Shown piece by piece: positions 34,390 to 43,424 of a stretch of 64,000 bases of DNA; position 1 is the stretch's first letter, and each line of letters starts with the position of its first letter. The translations under genes and the position numbers were made by a program. The stretch covers positions 124,001 through 188,000 of the forward strand of contig NZ_VCPD01000006.1 in assembly GCF_005938215.1 (NCBI RefSeq), in the 5' to 3' direction. The notes below the pieces were generated by a model. That model was not told the DNA's origin. It did not search any database and saw only the letters and a program-made list of their open reading frames with translations. This stretch comes from Ruegeria sediminis. GTDB taxonomy: Bacteria > Pseudomonadota > Alphaproteobacteria > Rhodobacterales > Rhodobacteraceae.

Positions 34390-35703
34390 ATGGACCATGA
34401 AATCGCTCCTGATATGGAGCCTCCCGAATACGGGTTTCTCACTTCCTCAATTCCCTCGATTTCTCCCATTTCCATACCAAATGCGCCCCCGCCGAGACCG
34501 GACTTCCGCAAGCCCGTGCGGCGCAGACCGGCTTTTCCGATCGGTCAGGACGCCGCAGCGTTCCGCAAGCGGTTTTTTCCGGACGCCGGCAAGGATGACT
34601 GGAACGACTGGCGCTGGCAGATGCGGGCGCGTATCCGATCCCTCTCCGAGCTTGAGCGTGTGTTTCGACTTAGCGACGATGAGCGTACCGCCGTGGGCCG
34701 TCATACGGGCGGGCTTCCGGTCGGCATAACGCCCTATTACGCAAGCGTGATGGGTCTCGACGATCCGTCCGAGCCGCTGCGCCGGACGCATATTCCCGTC
34801 AACGAGGAATATCTGCGGATGCCGGGCGAGGCCGACGATCCCCTTGGCGAGGATCACGACACCTCGGTTCCCGGCCTCGTGCATCGCTATCCCGACCGTG
34901 TGCTGTTCCTCACCACCGGCACCTGTTCGACCTATTGCCGCTATTGCACGCGGTCGAGGATGGTTGGGCAGGCAGGCGGCGAATACAATCTCTCGACCCG
35001 GCAGTGGGATCAGGCGCTGTCCTATATCGAGGCGCATCCGGAAATCCGGGACGTCCTGCTGTCAGGCGGCGACCCGCTGACGATCGCCGATGAAAAACTG
35101 GACTATCTTCTTGGGCGGCTCCGCCGGATCCCCCATGTCGAATTCATCCGGCTCGGCACCAAGGTTCCGACGGTTCTGCCGATGCGCATTACCCGCGACC
35201 TGACCAGGATCCTGAAAAAGCACCATCCGATCTGGATGTCGATACACGTGACGCATCCAAGCGAGCTGACCCCCGAAGCGACCGAGGCCTATTCCCGGCT
35301 TGCGGATGCCGGTGTTCCGCTCGGTTCGCAGACCGTGCTGCTGAAAGGGATCAACGACAGCGTCGACACGATGAAGGCGATGTATCACGGGCTGCTGAAG
35401 CGGCGCGTGAAGCCATATTACCTGTATCAGTGCGATCCGATCACGGGATCGGCCCATTTCCGGACGCCGGTTTCGAAAGGGATCGAGATCATCGAGGGCC
35501 TGCGCGGTCACACGACCGGCTACGCCATCCCCCAGTTCGTGATCGACGCGCCGGGCGGCGGCGGCAAGATCCCGCTTCTGCCGGATTATGTGGTCGGGCG
35601 CGACGGCGACGACCTGGTCCTCAGGAATTTCGAGGGCGGCCACTACCGCTACCCGGATCCGGGCGAGAGCTTTGGCGCGCGGCCCGAGGTTTCGCCATGC
35701 TGA
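34390..35703 (+). CDS. kamA: Lysine 2,3-aminomutase (KamA-type radical SAM/PLP enzyme)
   Basis: About 437 residues. The radical-SAM cluster motif is CSTYCRYC (Cys179, Cys183, Cys186). Before it come KDDWNDWRWQMRARI and GLVHRYPDRVLFLTTGTC, typical of lysine 2,3-aminomutase. PLP-binding Lys393 is in PGGGGKIPLLPDY, and the two aspartates that hold the lysine side-chain amine in the clostridial enzyme appear in YQCDPITG and VIDAPGGGG. The product should be L-beta-lysine. The roughly 65-residue N-terminal extension, rich in Pro/Ser, is longer than usual, so the start may be at 34414 instead. It leads a four-gene operon and overlaps the next gene by 7 bases. Confidence 0.88.
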   Translation: MDHEIAPDMEPPEYGFLTSSIPSISPISIPNAPPPRPDFRKPVRRRPAFPIGQDAAAFRKRFFPDAGKDDWNDWRWQMRARIRSLSELERVFRLSDDERTAVGRHTGGLPVGITPYYASVMGLDDPSEPLRRTHIPVNEEYLRMPGEADDPLGEDHDTSVPGLVHRYPDRVLFLTTGTCSTYCRYCTRSRMVGQAGGEYNLSTRQWDQALSYIEAHPEIRDVLLSGGDPLTIADEKLDYLLGRLRRIPHVEFIRLGTKVPTVLPMRITRDLTRILKKHHPIWMSIHVTHPSELTPEATEAYSRLADAGVPLGSQTVLLKGINDSVDTMKAMYHGLLKRRVKPYYLYQCDPITGSAHFRTPVSKGIEIIEGLRGHTTGYAIPQFVIDAPGGGGKIPLLPDYVVGRDGDDLVLRNFEGGHYRYPDPGESFGARPEVSPC

Positions 35704-36701
35704 TCGGGCTGACCTACGATCTGCGCGACGATTACCGCGACCTCGGCCTGCCGGAAGAGGCGCTGGCCGAATTCGACAGCCCGGAAACGGTCGCGGCGCT
35801 GCAAGCCGCGCTCGAACGGGCCGGCCATGCCACCGACCGCATCGGCAACATCCGGGCGCTGGCCGAGCGGCTGGTCGCGGGCCACCGCTGGGATCTGGTC
35901 TTCAACATCGCCGAGGGTTTGTCCGGGCGCTCGCGCGAGGCGCAGGTGCCGGCCCTGCTCGAAGCCTTCGGCGTACCCTACACCTTTTCCGATCCGCTGA
36001 CGCAGGCGCTGGGCCTCGACAAGGCGATGGCCAAGCAGGTGGTCCGGGATGCCGGCGTTCCGACTGCGCCCTTCGCCGTTTTCGAAACCGCGTCCGACGC
36101 GCTTGACTGCGGGCTGACGTTCCCGCTGTTTCTCAAGCCCGTCGCCGAGGGAACCGGCAAGGGATGCGAGCGCGCATCGAAGGTCATGGATCACGACGAG
36201 GCCGTGACCGCGACACTCGATCTGGTCGCCCGATTCCGTCAACCGGTTCTGGCCGAGGCTTTCCTGCCCGGACGCGAGTTCACGGTCGGGATTCTGGGCA
36301 ACGGCAAAGGGGCATCGGTGATCGGCGTAGTGGAGATCACGCTGCTGGCGACGGCCGAAGCCGAAATCTACAGTTTCGAAAACAAGGAACTGTGCGAGGA
36401 CCGCGTTCTTTACCAGATGGCCGCGGATGCCGAGGCGCAGGAAGCCGGACGGATCGCGCTTGCGGCATACCGTGCGCTGGGCTGCCGCGACGCCGCCCGG
36501 ATCGACATTCGTTCTGACGCCCACGGCAATCCGCATTTCCTCGAAGTGAACACGCTTGCCGGGATGCATCCGAGCCATTCGGATCTGCCGATCCTCGCGG
36601 CCAAGACCGGGATGACCTACGACGCCCTGGTCGCGGGCATCGTCGAAGCGGCGGTGCTGCGGCAAGGTCTGGCCGAGGACGTCCGGCGCGCGGCATCATG
36701 A
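35697..36701 (+). CDS. ATP-grasp ligase, D-Ala-D-Ala-ligase-like (first copy)
   Basis: A 334-residue protein. After an N-terminal MLIGLTYDLRDDYRDLG come the ATP-grasp elements FPLFLKPVAEGTGKGC, PVLAEAFLPGREFTVGILG and the metal-binding end IDIRSDAHGNPHFLEVNTLA, as in D-alanine-D-alanine ligases. It should activate a carboxylate as acyl phosphate and join it to an amine. Partnership with kamA suggests beta-lysine or its product as a substrate. A cell-wall Ddl would normally sit beside mur/fts genes. ATGCTGA overlaps kamA, and ATGA overlaps the second ligase. Confidence 0.85.
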   Translation: MLIGLTYDLRDDYRDLGLPEEALAEFDSPETVAALQAALERAGHATDRIGNIRALAERLVAGHRWDLVFNIAEGLSGRSREAQVPALLEAFGVPYTFSDPLTQALGLDKAMAKQVVRDAGVPTAPFAVFETASDALDCGLTFPLFLKPVAEGTGKGCERASKVMDHDEAVTATLDLVARFRQPVLAEAFLPGREFTVGILGNGKGASVIGVVEITLLATAEAEIYSFENKELCEDRVLYQMAADAEAQEAGRIALAAYRALGCRDAARIDIRSDAHGNPHFLEVNTLAGMHPSHSDLPILAAKTGMTYDALVAGIVEAAVLRQGLAEDVRRAAS

Positions 36702-37678
36702 CGGGCCTGTTCATCCCGGTCCTGCACGGCGCCACGGCCGAGCGCCCGGACGAGATCGACACGCTGCAGACCGCCGGGGTGATTTGCGACACGCTGCGCC
36801 AGCTTGGCCACCGGTCCGATCTTGTTCACATCGGTTCGGATTTCGCGGCAATCTCGAAGCTGTGCGCGACGCGTCCGGACCTGATCTTCAACCTGGTCGA
36901 AGCAATCGACGGCGACTGCGGCCTTGCCGCCGAAATTCCCGTCGAACTGGAGCGCCTGGGCATTCCCTTCACGGGTTGCGGCGCATTGGCCAGCGAGCTT
37001 TGCCTGACCAAGCCCGGCATGAAGCGCGCGCTGGAGGCGGCGGGGCTGCCGACGCCGGCCTGGTCGCTGACGGGCGCCGGTCTGATCGACGTGCCGCGGG
37101 TGATCGTGAAATCGGTCGACGAGCATGCCTCGTTCGGCATCGATGCGGACTCGGTCGTTGCCGGAGATCAGGCGGGCCGCGAGATTTCCTGGCGCCAATC
37201 CCGGTTCGGCGGAACTTTCTTTGCGGAAACCTTTGTCGAAGGCCGCGAGTTCAACATTTCGGTTCTCGAACAGGCGTCGGGTCCCGCGGTTCTTCCGCCG
37301 GCCGAGATCATGTTTGTGGGTTACGGCGAGGGCCGGCCGACGATCGTCGATTACGAGGCCAAGTGGGTCGCCGGCACGCATGGCTTCGAGAACACGCCGC
37401 GCAGGTTCGATTTCCCGGTTGAGGATACGGATCTGCTCGGGCGTTTGACCGACCTGACGCTGGATGCATGGCGGCTGTTCGGCCTTGCCGGTTATGCGCG
37501 GGTCGATTTCCGGGTGGATGCCCACGGCCGGCCTTGGATTCTGGAGGTCAACACCAACCCTTGCCTCGCCCCGGACGCGGGTTTCGTGGCGGCTGCAGCC
37601 AGGCAGGGGATCGGGTTCGGCGATCTGATCGCGCGCATCGTGGCCTGCGCCCTCGACCGCGTGAGAGAGGTGGCCTGA
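36698..37678 (+). CDS. ATP-grasp ligase, D-Ala-D-Ala-ligase-like (second copy)
   Basis: A 326-residue ATP-grasp protein only distantly similar to its neighbour. It shows GCGALASELCLTKPGMKRAL, VIVKSVDEHASFGIDAD, FFAETFVEGREFNISVLE and VDFRVDAHGRPWILEVNTNP, so the nucleotide and Mg2+ residues are in place. Two different ligases in tandem suggest two successive amide-forming steps or a heterodimer. The stop is one base before the GTG of the triple-fusion gene. Confidence 0.85.
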   Translation: MTGLFIPVLHGATAERPDEIDTLQTAGVICDTLRQLGHRSDLVHIGSDFAAISKLCATRPDLIFNLVEAIDGDCGLAAEIPVELERLGIPFTGCGALASELCLTKPGMKRALEAAGLPTPAWSLTGAGLIDVPRVIVKSVDEHASFGIDADSVVAGDQAGREISWRQSRFGGTFFAETFVEGREFNISVLEQASGPAVLPPAEIMFVGYGEGRPTIVDYEAKWVAGTHGFENTPRRFDFPVEDTDLLGRLTDLTLDAWRLFGLAGYARVDFRVDAHGRPWILEVNTNPCLAPDAGFVAAAARQGIGFGDLIARIVACALDRVREVA

Positions 37679-37679
37679 A

Positions 37680-39938
37680 GTGTTCCGCATCAGGAAAGTC
37701 CCGGATGCGCGGGCCCCGGCAAACAGGGTGGCCGTGGCCGAAGCACAAGAGATCCTGCGCGCCCAGTTCCCGGGCATGAACCCGGGCGAGATCGACGATC
37801 TGCCGGTCAAGCTCGAAGACCCGTTCGCACAGCGTTTCGTCGCCGAACTGTTCGTCGCCGAGGACGCGCGGGCCCATGTCCGCGCCGCGGCGGTTCTGCT
37901 CTACGATCCGGAACTGGCCTTCGCGTTCCTCGACATGCTGTCCGTCTCGCCCAAGGTGAAGGCCGGATCGGGCATCGGCGGCGCGGTCTACGAACGGCTG
38001 CGGCTGGAGGCATCGGAACTTGGCGCGCAGGGTCTGTATTTCGAGTGTCTGCCGGACGACCCGGAGCAGAGTCCGGACGACGACATCCGAAAGCAGAACA
38101 TCGACCGCCTGCGGTTCTACGAGCAGTTCGGCGCGCGGCCCATCACGGGCACGGCCTATGAAACGCCGCTGAAACCCGGCGACACCGACGTGCCGCATCT
38201 GGTGTTTGACGGGCTCGACCGGCATGATCTGCCGGATGCCGGGCGGCTGGCCGCCATCGTGCGGGCGATACTGGAACGGAAGTACGGGGACCTGTGTCCG
38301 CCCGACTATGTCGAGGCGGTCGTGGCGTCGGTCCGGGATGGCGGCTATGCCCTGCGCCCGCCGCGATACCGCAAGGCGGGCGCTCCGAAGGCGCCCCTGG
38401 GCGGTCCGCGGCTGATCCCGCTGGTCGTCAACGATCGTCATGACATCCACCACGTGCGCGAGCGCGGATATGTCGAAAGTCCGGTGCGCATATCCGCCAT
38501 CCTCGGCGAGCTTGACGCCTCGGGCCTGTTCGCGCGCCAGGAACCGCAGCATTACCCCGACCACTGGATCCGCGAGGTGCATGATCCCCGCCTGGTCGAC
38601 TATCTCAAGACCGCCTGCGCCGAGGCGCCCGAGAACACCTCGGTCTATCCTTATGTCTTTCCGGTTCGCAACGCCACGCGGCGGCCAAAGGAGCGTTCGG
38701 TGCTGGCGGGGTACTGGTGCATCGACACGTTCACCCCCATCAACCGGAACGCCTGGCCCGCCGCCCGCCGGGCCGTCGATTGCGTGCTGACCGCCGCCGA
38801 TGCGGTGATCGCGGGCGCATCCGGGGCCTATGCGCTTGTGCGACCGCCGGGGCATCACGCCGAATACCGGACGTTCGGCGGTTTCTGCTATGTCTGCAAC
38901 TGCGCCGTTGCGGCCAATTACCTGTCGCGTTACGGCAGGGTCGCCATCCTCGACATCGACTATCACCACGGCAACGGGCAGCAGGACATCTTCTACGAGC
39001 GCCCGGACGTGCTGACCGTGTCGATCCACGGGCACCCGAGCTTTGCCTATCCCTACTTCACCGGGTTCAAGGACGAAACCGGCCGCGGGGCGGGCGCCGG
39101 GTTCAACCTGAACCTGCCGCTGCCCGAAAGCGTGACCCCGGACAAGTATCGCGACACGCTGGAAGTGGCGTTGAAGCGCATCGACGAGTTTGCGCCCGAT
39201 TTCCTGGTCCTGTCGCTGGGCTTCGATACAGGACGCGGCGACCCGACCGGAACATGGTCGAACCGCGCCGAGGATTTCCGCAAGATCGGCGCGCGGATCG
39301 CAGAGGTCGGGTTGCCCACGGTCGTCGTTCAGGAAGGCGGCTACCGCATCCGCACGCTCGGAACCAACGCCCGCAATTTCTTCACCGGGTTCGCAGGCGC
39401 CGCCGGCCCCGTCCGCGACAAACGCAGGACGACGTCCGCCGCGCCGGCGCGGCGTGTCTGGCGCACGACCCTGCAGCCCGAAGACCCGGCGCAGATCCGC
39501 GCCCTGGTGGCGGCGACCGATCGGTTTTCGGCGGAAGAGATCGCCATCGCCGAGGAACTGGCGGTCGAGCGGATCGAGCGGGGACGCGCCTCGGGCTACG
39601 AGTTCGTCCTGGTTTCGGACGGCAATCGCCTTGCCGGGTACACCTGCTATGGCCGGATTCCGGGCTCCGAGACGAGCTGGGACCTGTATTGGATCGCTGT
39701 CGCACCCGCCCTGCAGGGCAAGGGGCTGGGCGCGCAACTGATGGCCAGGACCGAAGACGCGATAAGGCGCGCGGGCGGCATGAAGGTCTATATCGACACG
39801 TCGACGGGGCCGGCCTATGCCGCGACGCGGGTCTTCTATGCTAGACAGGGCTATCACCTTGCAGCCGAGTTTCCGAATTTCTACCGGGCCGGAGATGGCA
39901 AGGCGGTCTACACGAAGAACGTGACCGCGCCGGAATAA
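37680..39938 (+). CDS. GNAT acetyltransferase - HDAC-like deacetylase - GNAT acetyltransferase fusion
   Basis: A 752-residue three-domain protein. Residues about 1-170 are GNAT-like (AFAFLDMLSVSPKVKAGSGI, FYEQFGARPI). About 240-575 is a class II HDAC/acetylpolyamine-amidohydrolase domain with all catalytic residues: RPPGHHAE (His392, His393), zinc ligands Asp427 and His429 in LDIDYHHGNG, Asp516 in LGFDTG, and Tyr555 in QEGGYRI. About 590-750 is a second GNAT with the acetyl-CoA loop QGKGLG and the end VFYARQGYHL. Acetylation and deacetylation in one chain suggest handling of an acetylated amine, for example beta-lysine or its conjugate. The GTG start follows GAGAGG. Confidence 0.88.
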   Translation: MFRIRKVPDARAPANRVAVAEAQEILRAQFPGMNPGEIDDLPVKLEDPFAQRFVAELFVAEDARAHVRAAAVLLYDPELAFAFLDMLSVSPKVKAGSGIGGAVYERLRLEASELGAQGLYFECLPDDPEQSPDDDIRKQNIDRLRFYEQFGARPITGTAYETPLKPGDTDVPHLVFDGLDRHDLPDAGRLAAIVRAILERKYGDLCPPDYVEAVVASVRDGGYALRPPRYRKAGAPKAPLGGPRLIPLVVNDRHDIHHVRERGYVESPVRISAILGELDASGLFARQEPQHYPDHWIREVHDPRLVDYLKTACAEAPENTSVYPYVFPVRNATRRPKERSVLAGYWCIDTFTPINRNAWPAARRAVDCVLTAADAVIAGASGAYALVRPPGHHAEYRTFGGFCYVCNCAVAANYLSRYGRVAILDIDYHHGNGQQDIFYERPDVLTVSIHGHPSFAYPYFTGFKDETGRGAGAGFNLNLPLPESVTPDKYRDTLEVALKRIDEFAPDFLVLSLGFDTGRGDPTGTWSNRAEDFRKIGARIAEVGLPTVVVQEGGYRIRTLGTNARNFFTGFAGAAGPVRDKRRTTSAAPARRVWRTTLQPEDPAQIRALVAATDRFSAEEIAIAEELAVERIERGRASGYEFVLVSDGNRLAGYTCYGRIPGSETSWDLYWIAVAPALQGKGLGAQLMARTEDAIRRAGGMKVYIDTSTGPAYAATRVFYARQGYHLAAEFPNFYRAGDGKAVYTKNVTAPE

Positions 39939-40074
39939 ACCCCTCCGGGACGACCAAATTCCAGGCATTTCCACGCGTTGCCGTTCCCATTCCACCGCAA
40001 CTCGGCACAATTCAGGCATTTTTCGTGTCATTGTGCTAGACTTTGACGCTGGTGGGGAAGCCCGGAGGATTCCG

Positions 40075-43000
40075 ATGTCAGAAGACCTACGGGAGTGGTT
40101 GCGCGCGCTTGGATTGGCCGACTACACGGATGCGTTCCTGGAGAACCGAATTGACCTCGCGATCCTGCCGGATCTGAGCGACGAGGATCTGCGCGAAATC
40201 GGCGTGACGGCCCTGGGCGACCGCCGCAGGCTGATGCGGGCCATTGCTCAGCTCGAAGTCGTCGAAACGGTGCAGCCTTTCGAGCCTGGATCCCCGCATG
40301 AACCGGCACGGCGTCAGGTGACGGTGATGTTTGCCGACCTGTCCGGGTTCACCCAACTGTCGAGCGGGCTGGATGCCGAAGATACCCACGCCATCCTGAA
40401 CGGATTCTTCGAAAAGGCGGACGTCATCGTCGAAAAATTCGGCGGCCGGATCGACAAGCACATCGGCGACGCTGTGATGGCGGTGTTCGGAGCGCCGGTT
40501 TCGCACACGAACGACTCGGAACGTGCCGCCCGCGCCGCTTTGGAAATCCAGTCGACCTTGCCGACACTGGATCCGCCCCTGTCCTGCCATATCGGCATCG
40601 CATCCGGGCAGGTCATCGCCAGCAATACCGGCAGCGAAGCGCATACCGAATACACGATCACGGGTGACGGCGTGAACCTGGCATCCCGTCTGACGGAAAT
40701 CGCGTCGCCCGGCGAAACGCTGGTGTCGCACGATATCCAGCGGGCTTTGGGGCCGCTGTTTGTTGGCGAGTCGATCGGCGTTCAATCGATCAAGGGCCTG
40801 CACGACCGCGTCGAGGTCTGGCGCCTGTCCCGGCTGGCGCAGAACATGCGCACCCGGCGCCATCGTTTCATTGGAAGGGAACGGGAAATGTCCCTGTTCT
40901 CGGCCGCGTTCGAGAGGTGCCGGCAGCACGGCAAGGGCGAAGTCCACGTGTTGCTGGGCGAACCGGGCATCGGCAAGACCCACCTGTCGGAGGAAGTGGC
41001 TGAACTGGCCAAAAGCCTCACCTATTCGGTTCACAACGGCGTGGTGATGGACTTCGGCACGCGGGAGGGCCAGTCCGCGATCCAATCCGTCGTGCGGAGC
41101 TTGCTGGACCTAGACCACTCGGCCGATACCTCGGCCCGCGCAGTTGGGATCGAAGGCGCCCTGGACAAAGGCTGGATCAGCCCGGCAAACGGCGCGCATC
41201 TGAAGGCGCTGCTGGAAGTCGAGCAGGACGCCGGCATCTCGGAAGTCTATGCGGTGATGGACAATGAGACCCGCCTGCGCGGCCGCAGGATGGTCATCGA
41301 CGAACTGATCCGGGCGCGTTGCCGCGAAACTCCGCTGCTAATCCAGATCGAGGACATACATTGGGCGCCTCCGGACGTTCTGACCGCCTGCGCCCATATG
41401 GCCGCGGCGACAAGGGACCTGCCTTGCGTGTTGATGATGACCAGCCGCGTGGATGGAGACCCGATATCGATGGACTGGCAGGCCGGGACGGACGGGGCGA
41501 TGCTGTCCAAGCTCGAACTGTCCGCGCTGAAGGAGGACGACGCGCGTCAACTGATCAAGGAATTCACCGCCGTCGATACCGAGCTTCTTGAGACGTGCAT
41601 CGAACGCGCCGGCGGCAACCCGCTGTTTCTGGAGCAATTGCTGAGAAACATGGACGTTCTGAAGCAGGATACCGTGCCCGGCAGCATTCAGGGCATCGTG
41701 CAATCCAGGCTGGATGCTCTGGACCACGCCAGCCGTACGGCCATTCAGGCGGCTTCGGTGCTGGGGCAACGGTTTTCGCCGGAGGCGCTGAAGTTCCTCT
41801 TGAACGAACAGCACCTGGATACGTCCCACCTGATCCGGTCCGCATTGGTCCGCGAAACCGGCGCCGACCTGATCTTTGCGCACGCGCTGATCAGGGACGG
41901 GTCCTACGAGACCCTCATCAAGTCCGAACGCAACCGCCTGCACGCCAGGGCGGCCGAGTGGTTCCAGGACCGCGACGCCACGCTTAGGGCGCGGCACCTG
42001 GACCGGGCCGGCGCGCCGGTCGCGGCCAAGGCCTATCTCGATGCGGCGGAGAACCTGATCCAGGCCTATCAGTTCGACGAGGCCGGCCCCCTGATCGAAC
42101 GTGGGCTGGAACTGGCCACCACTCCTGATGTCCGGTTCGACCTGCTTTGCGCCCGGAGCGAGACCCTACGCCTGCAAGGGTTTTCGGCCGATGCCCTGAA
42201 GGAATTCGGCGCTGCCGCGGCATTGGCGGAAACCGACGAACAGCTGTGCCGCGCCCATATCGGCCTCGCCCAGGCGGCGCGCCAGGCGAGCCTGTACCAG
42301 GAGGCGCTGCAAAGCCTCGAACTGGCCGAGACCGCGGCGCAAAGAAGCGGTTCGGAACGCGATGTCGCGCAGATCAACTATGTCAGGGGCAACATCTATT
42401 TTCCGCTGGGGCGCTTCAAAGAGGCGCTGGACAGCAACGAGAACGCGCTGTCGATCGCCCGCAAGCTGGGATCGGCCCGTCTCGAGGTCGGCGCTCTGAG
42501 CGGGTTCGGGGATGCCAACTTCATGAACGGCACGATGCAGACGGCTGCCGAGTATTATACGCAGGCCGTCGAGCGCGCCCGGGAAAAGGGTTTGGTCCGG
42601 GATCTGGCGGCGAACCTGCACAACCTGAGCGTCGCCCGCAGCTATTCCGGTAACGTGGCGCAAGGCAAAAGCGACGCGCGCGAGGCGGTCGAGATCTCGC
42701 AGAAATACTTTGCCTTCGTGCCGGAATGCGTCGCCCAGACATGCCTTGGCGTCGCCTGCACGTTCCTGGGAGAACTGGACGAGGCGCTGGACGTGTTCGC
42801 GAAATCCGCCGAAATCGCCCGGCGGGTGGGGGCCAAGCGGCTGGAAGCGCAGGCGCTCGAACATCTGGCCCGCACGCAGGTCTATGCGGGTCTGAACGGA
42901 GAGGCCGAGAAAACCGGTCAGGAAGCCGTGCAGGTCGCCCTCGAGCATGGCCGGAATTTCGTCGGGCCCAAGGCCGTTTCGGCGCTGGCGATGGCGTTGG

Positions 43001-43362
43001 ACGATCCGGGCGAGCAGGATCGGCTTTTGCAACTGGGTTCGGAAATCATCGCCGAAGGCTGCGTGGGGCACAGCCACCTGCATTTCTACGCCGACGGGAT
43101 CGCCGTCAAACTGGATCGCGGGGAATGGGATGCCGCGCTTGAATTCGCCGCCGCGCTGGAAAATTTCACCGCGAAGGAGCCGCTGCCGATGGTGGATCTT
43201 TCCATCCGCCATGCCCGGTACATGGCGGAACGCGGCCGCAATGGGTCGGACCCGAATTCAGAATCCGAGTACAATTCGCTGCGGGACCAATTTCAGTCGA
43301 TGGGCATAACTCAATCCTTGGTCGGGCGTCTGGAACCGGCGCCAACCGGGGCTGCGGCGTAG
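40075..43362 (+). CDS. SAM - adenylate/guanylate cyclase - AAA/STAND ATPase - TPR protein (second copy)
   Basis: A 1095-residue paralogue of the protein at 19935. The SAM domain (1-62) reads LREWLRALGLADYTDAFLEN and LSDEDLREIGV. The cyclase (about 78-265) has metal aspartates Asp88 in VMFADLSGFTQL and Asp132 in KHIGDAVMAVFG, and the substrate-side ITGDGVNLASRL. The ATPase follows with GREREMSLF, Walker A GEPGIGKT and Walker B LIQIEDIHWAP. The rest is TPR-like (YQEALQSLELAETAAQR, YVRGNIYFPLGRFKEALDSN). GGAGG precedes the ATG. The channel-like gene 62 bases downstream on the same strand may be co-transcribed. Confidence 0.88.
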   Translation: MSEDLREWLRALGLADYTDAFLENRIDLAILPDLSDEDLREIGVTALGDRRRLMRAIAQLEVVETVQPFEPGSPHEPARRQVTVMFADLSGFTQLSSGLDAEDTHAILNGFFEKADVIVEKFGGRIDKHIGDAVMAVFGAPVSHTNDSERAARAALEIQSTLPTLDPPLSCHIGIASGQVIASNTGSEAHTEYTITGDGVNLASRLTEIASPGETLVSHDIQRALGPLFVGESIGVQSIKGLHDRVEVWRLSRLAQNMRTRRHRFIGREREMSLFSAAFERCRQHGKGEVHVLLGEPGIGKTHLSEEVAELAKSLTYSVHNGVVMDFGTREGQSAIQSVVRSLLDLDHSADTSARAVGIEGALDKGWISPANGAHLKALLEVEQDAGISEVYAVMDNETRLRGRRMVIDELIRARCRETPLLIQIEDIHWAPPDVLTACAHMAAATRDLPCVLMMTSRVDGDPISMDWQAGTDGAMLSKLELSALKEDDARQLIKEFTAVDTELLETCIERAGGNPLFLEQLLRNMDVLKQDTVPGSIQGIVQSRLDALDHASRTAIQAASVLGQRFSPEALKFLLNEQHLDTSHLIRSALVRETGADLIFAHALIRDGSYETLIKSERNRLHARAAEWFQDRDATLRARHLDRAGAPVAAKAYLDAAENLIQAYQFDEAGPLIERGLELATTPDVRFDLLCARSETLRLQGFSADALKEFGAAAALAETDEQLCRAHIGLAQAARQASLYQEALQSLELAETAAQRSGSERDVAQINYVRGNIYFPLGRFKEALDSNENALSIARKLGSARLEVGALSGFGDANFMNGTMQTAAEYYTQAVERAREKGLVRDLAANLHNLSVARSYSGNVAQGKSDAREAVEISQKYFAFVPECVAQTCLGVACTFLGELDEALDVFAKSAEIARRVGAKRLEAQALEHLARTQVYAGLNGEAEKTGQEAVQVALEHGRNFVGPKAVSALAMALDDPGEQDRLLQLGSEIIAEGCVGHSHLHFYADGIAVKLDRGEWDAALEFAAALENFTAKEPLPMVDLSIRHARYMAERGRNGSDPNSESEYNSLRDQFQSMGITQSLVGRLEPAPTGAAA

Positions 43363-43424
43363 GAAGACGCGAAATAGCGACGGGCGAAAGAGGCGGGTTC
43401 GCACCGCCGGGAACAGGGGGCGGG

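Noticed and set aside
34390..35703. Reading the aminomutase as EpmB, which modifies elongation factor P
   Set aside because: EpmB is about 340 residues and usually linked to epmA or efp. This protein is longer, has the WNDWRWQ opening of free-lysine enzymes and sits with ligases and acetyltransferases.
35697..37678. Cell-wall D-alanine-D-alanine ligases
   Set aside because: Two diverged copies in tandem without mur or fts neighbours, translationally coupled to an aminomutase, point to another substrate.
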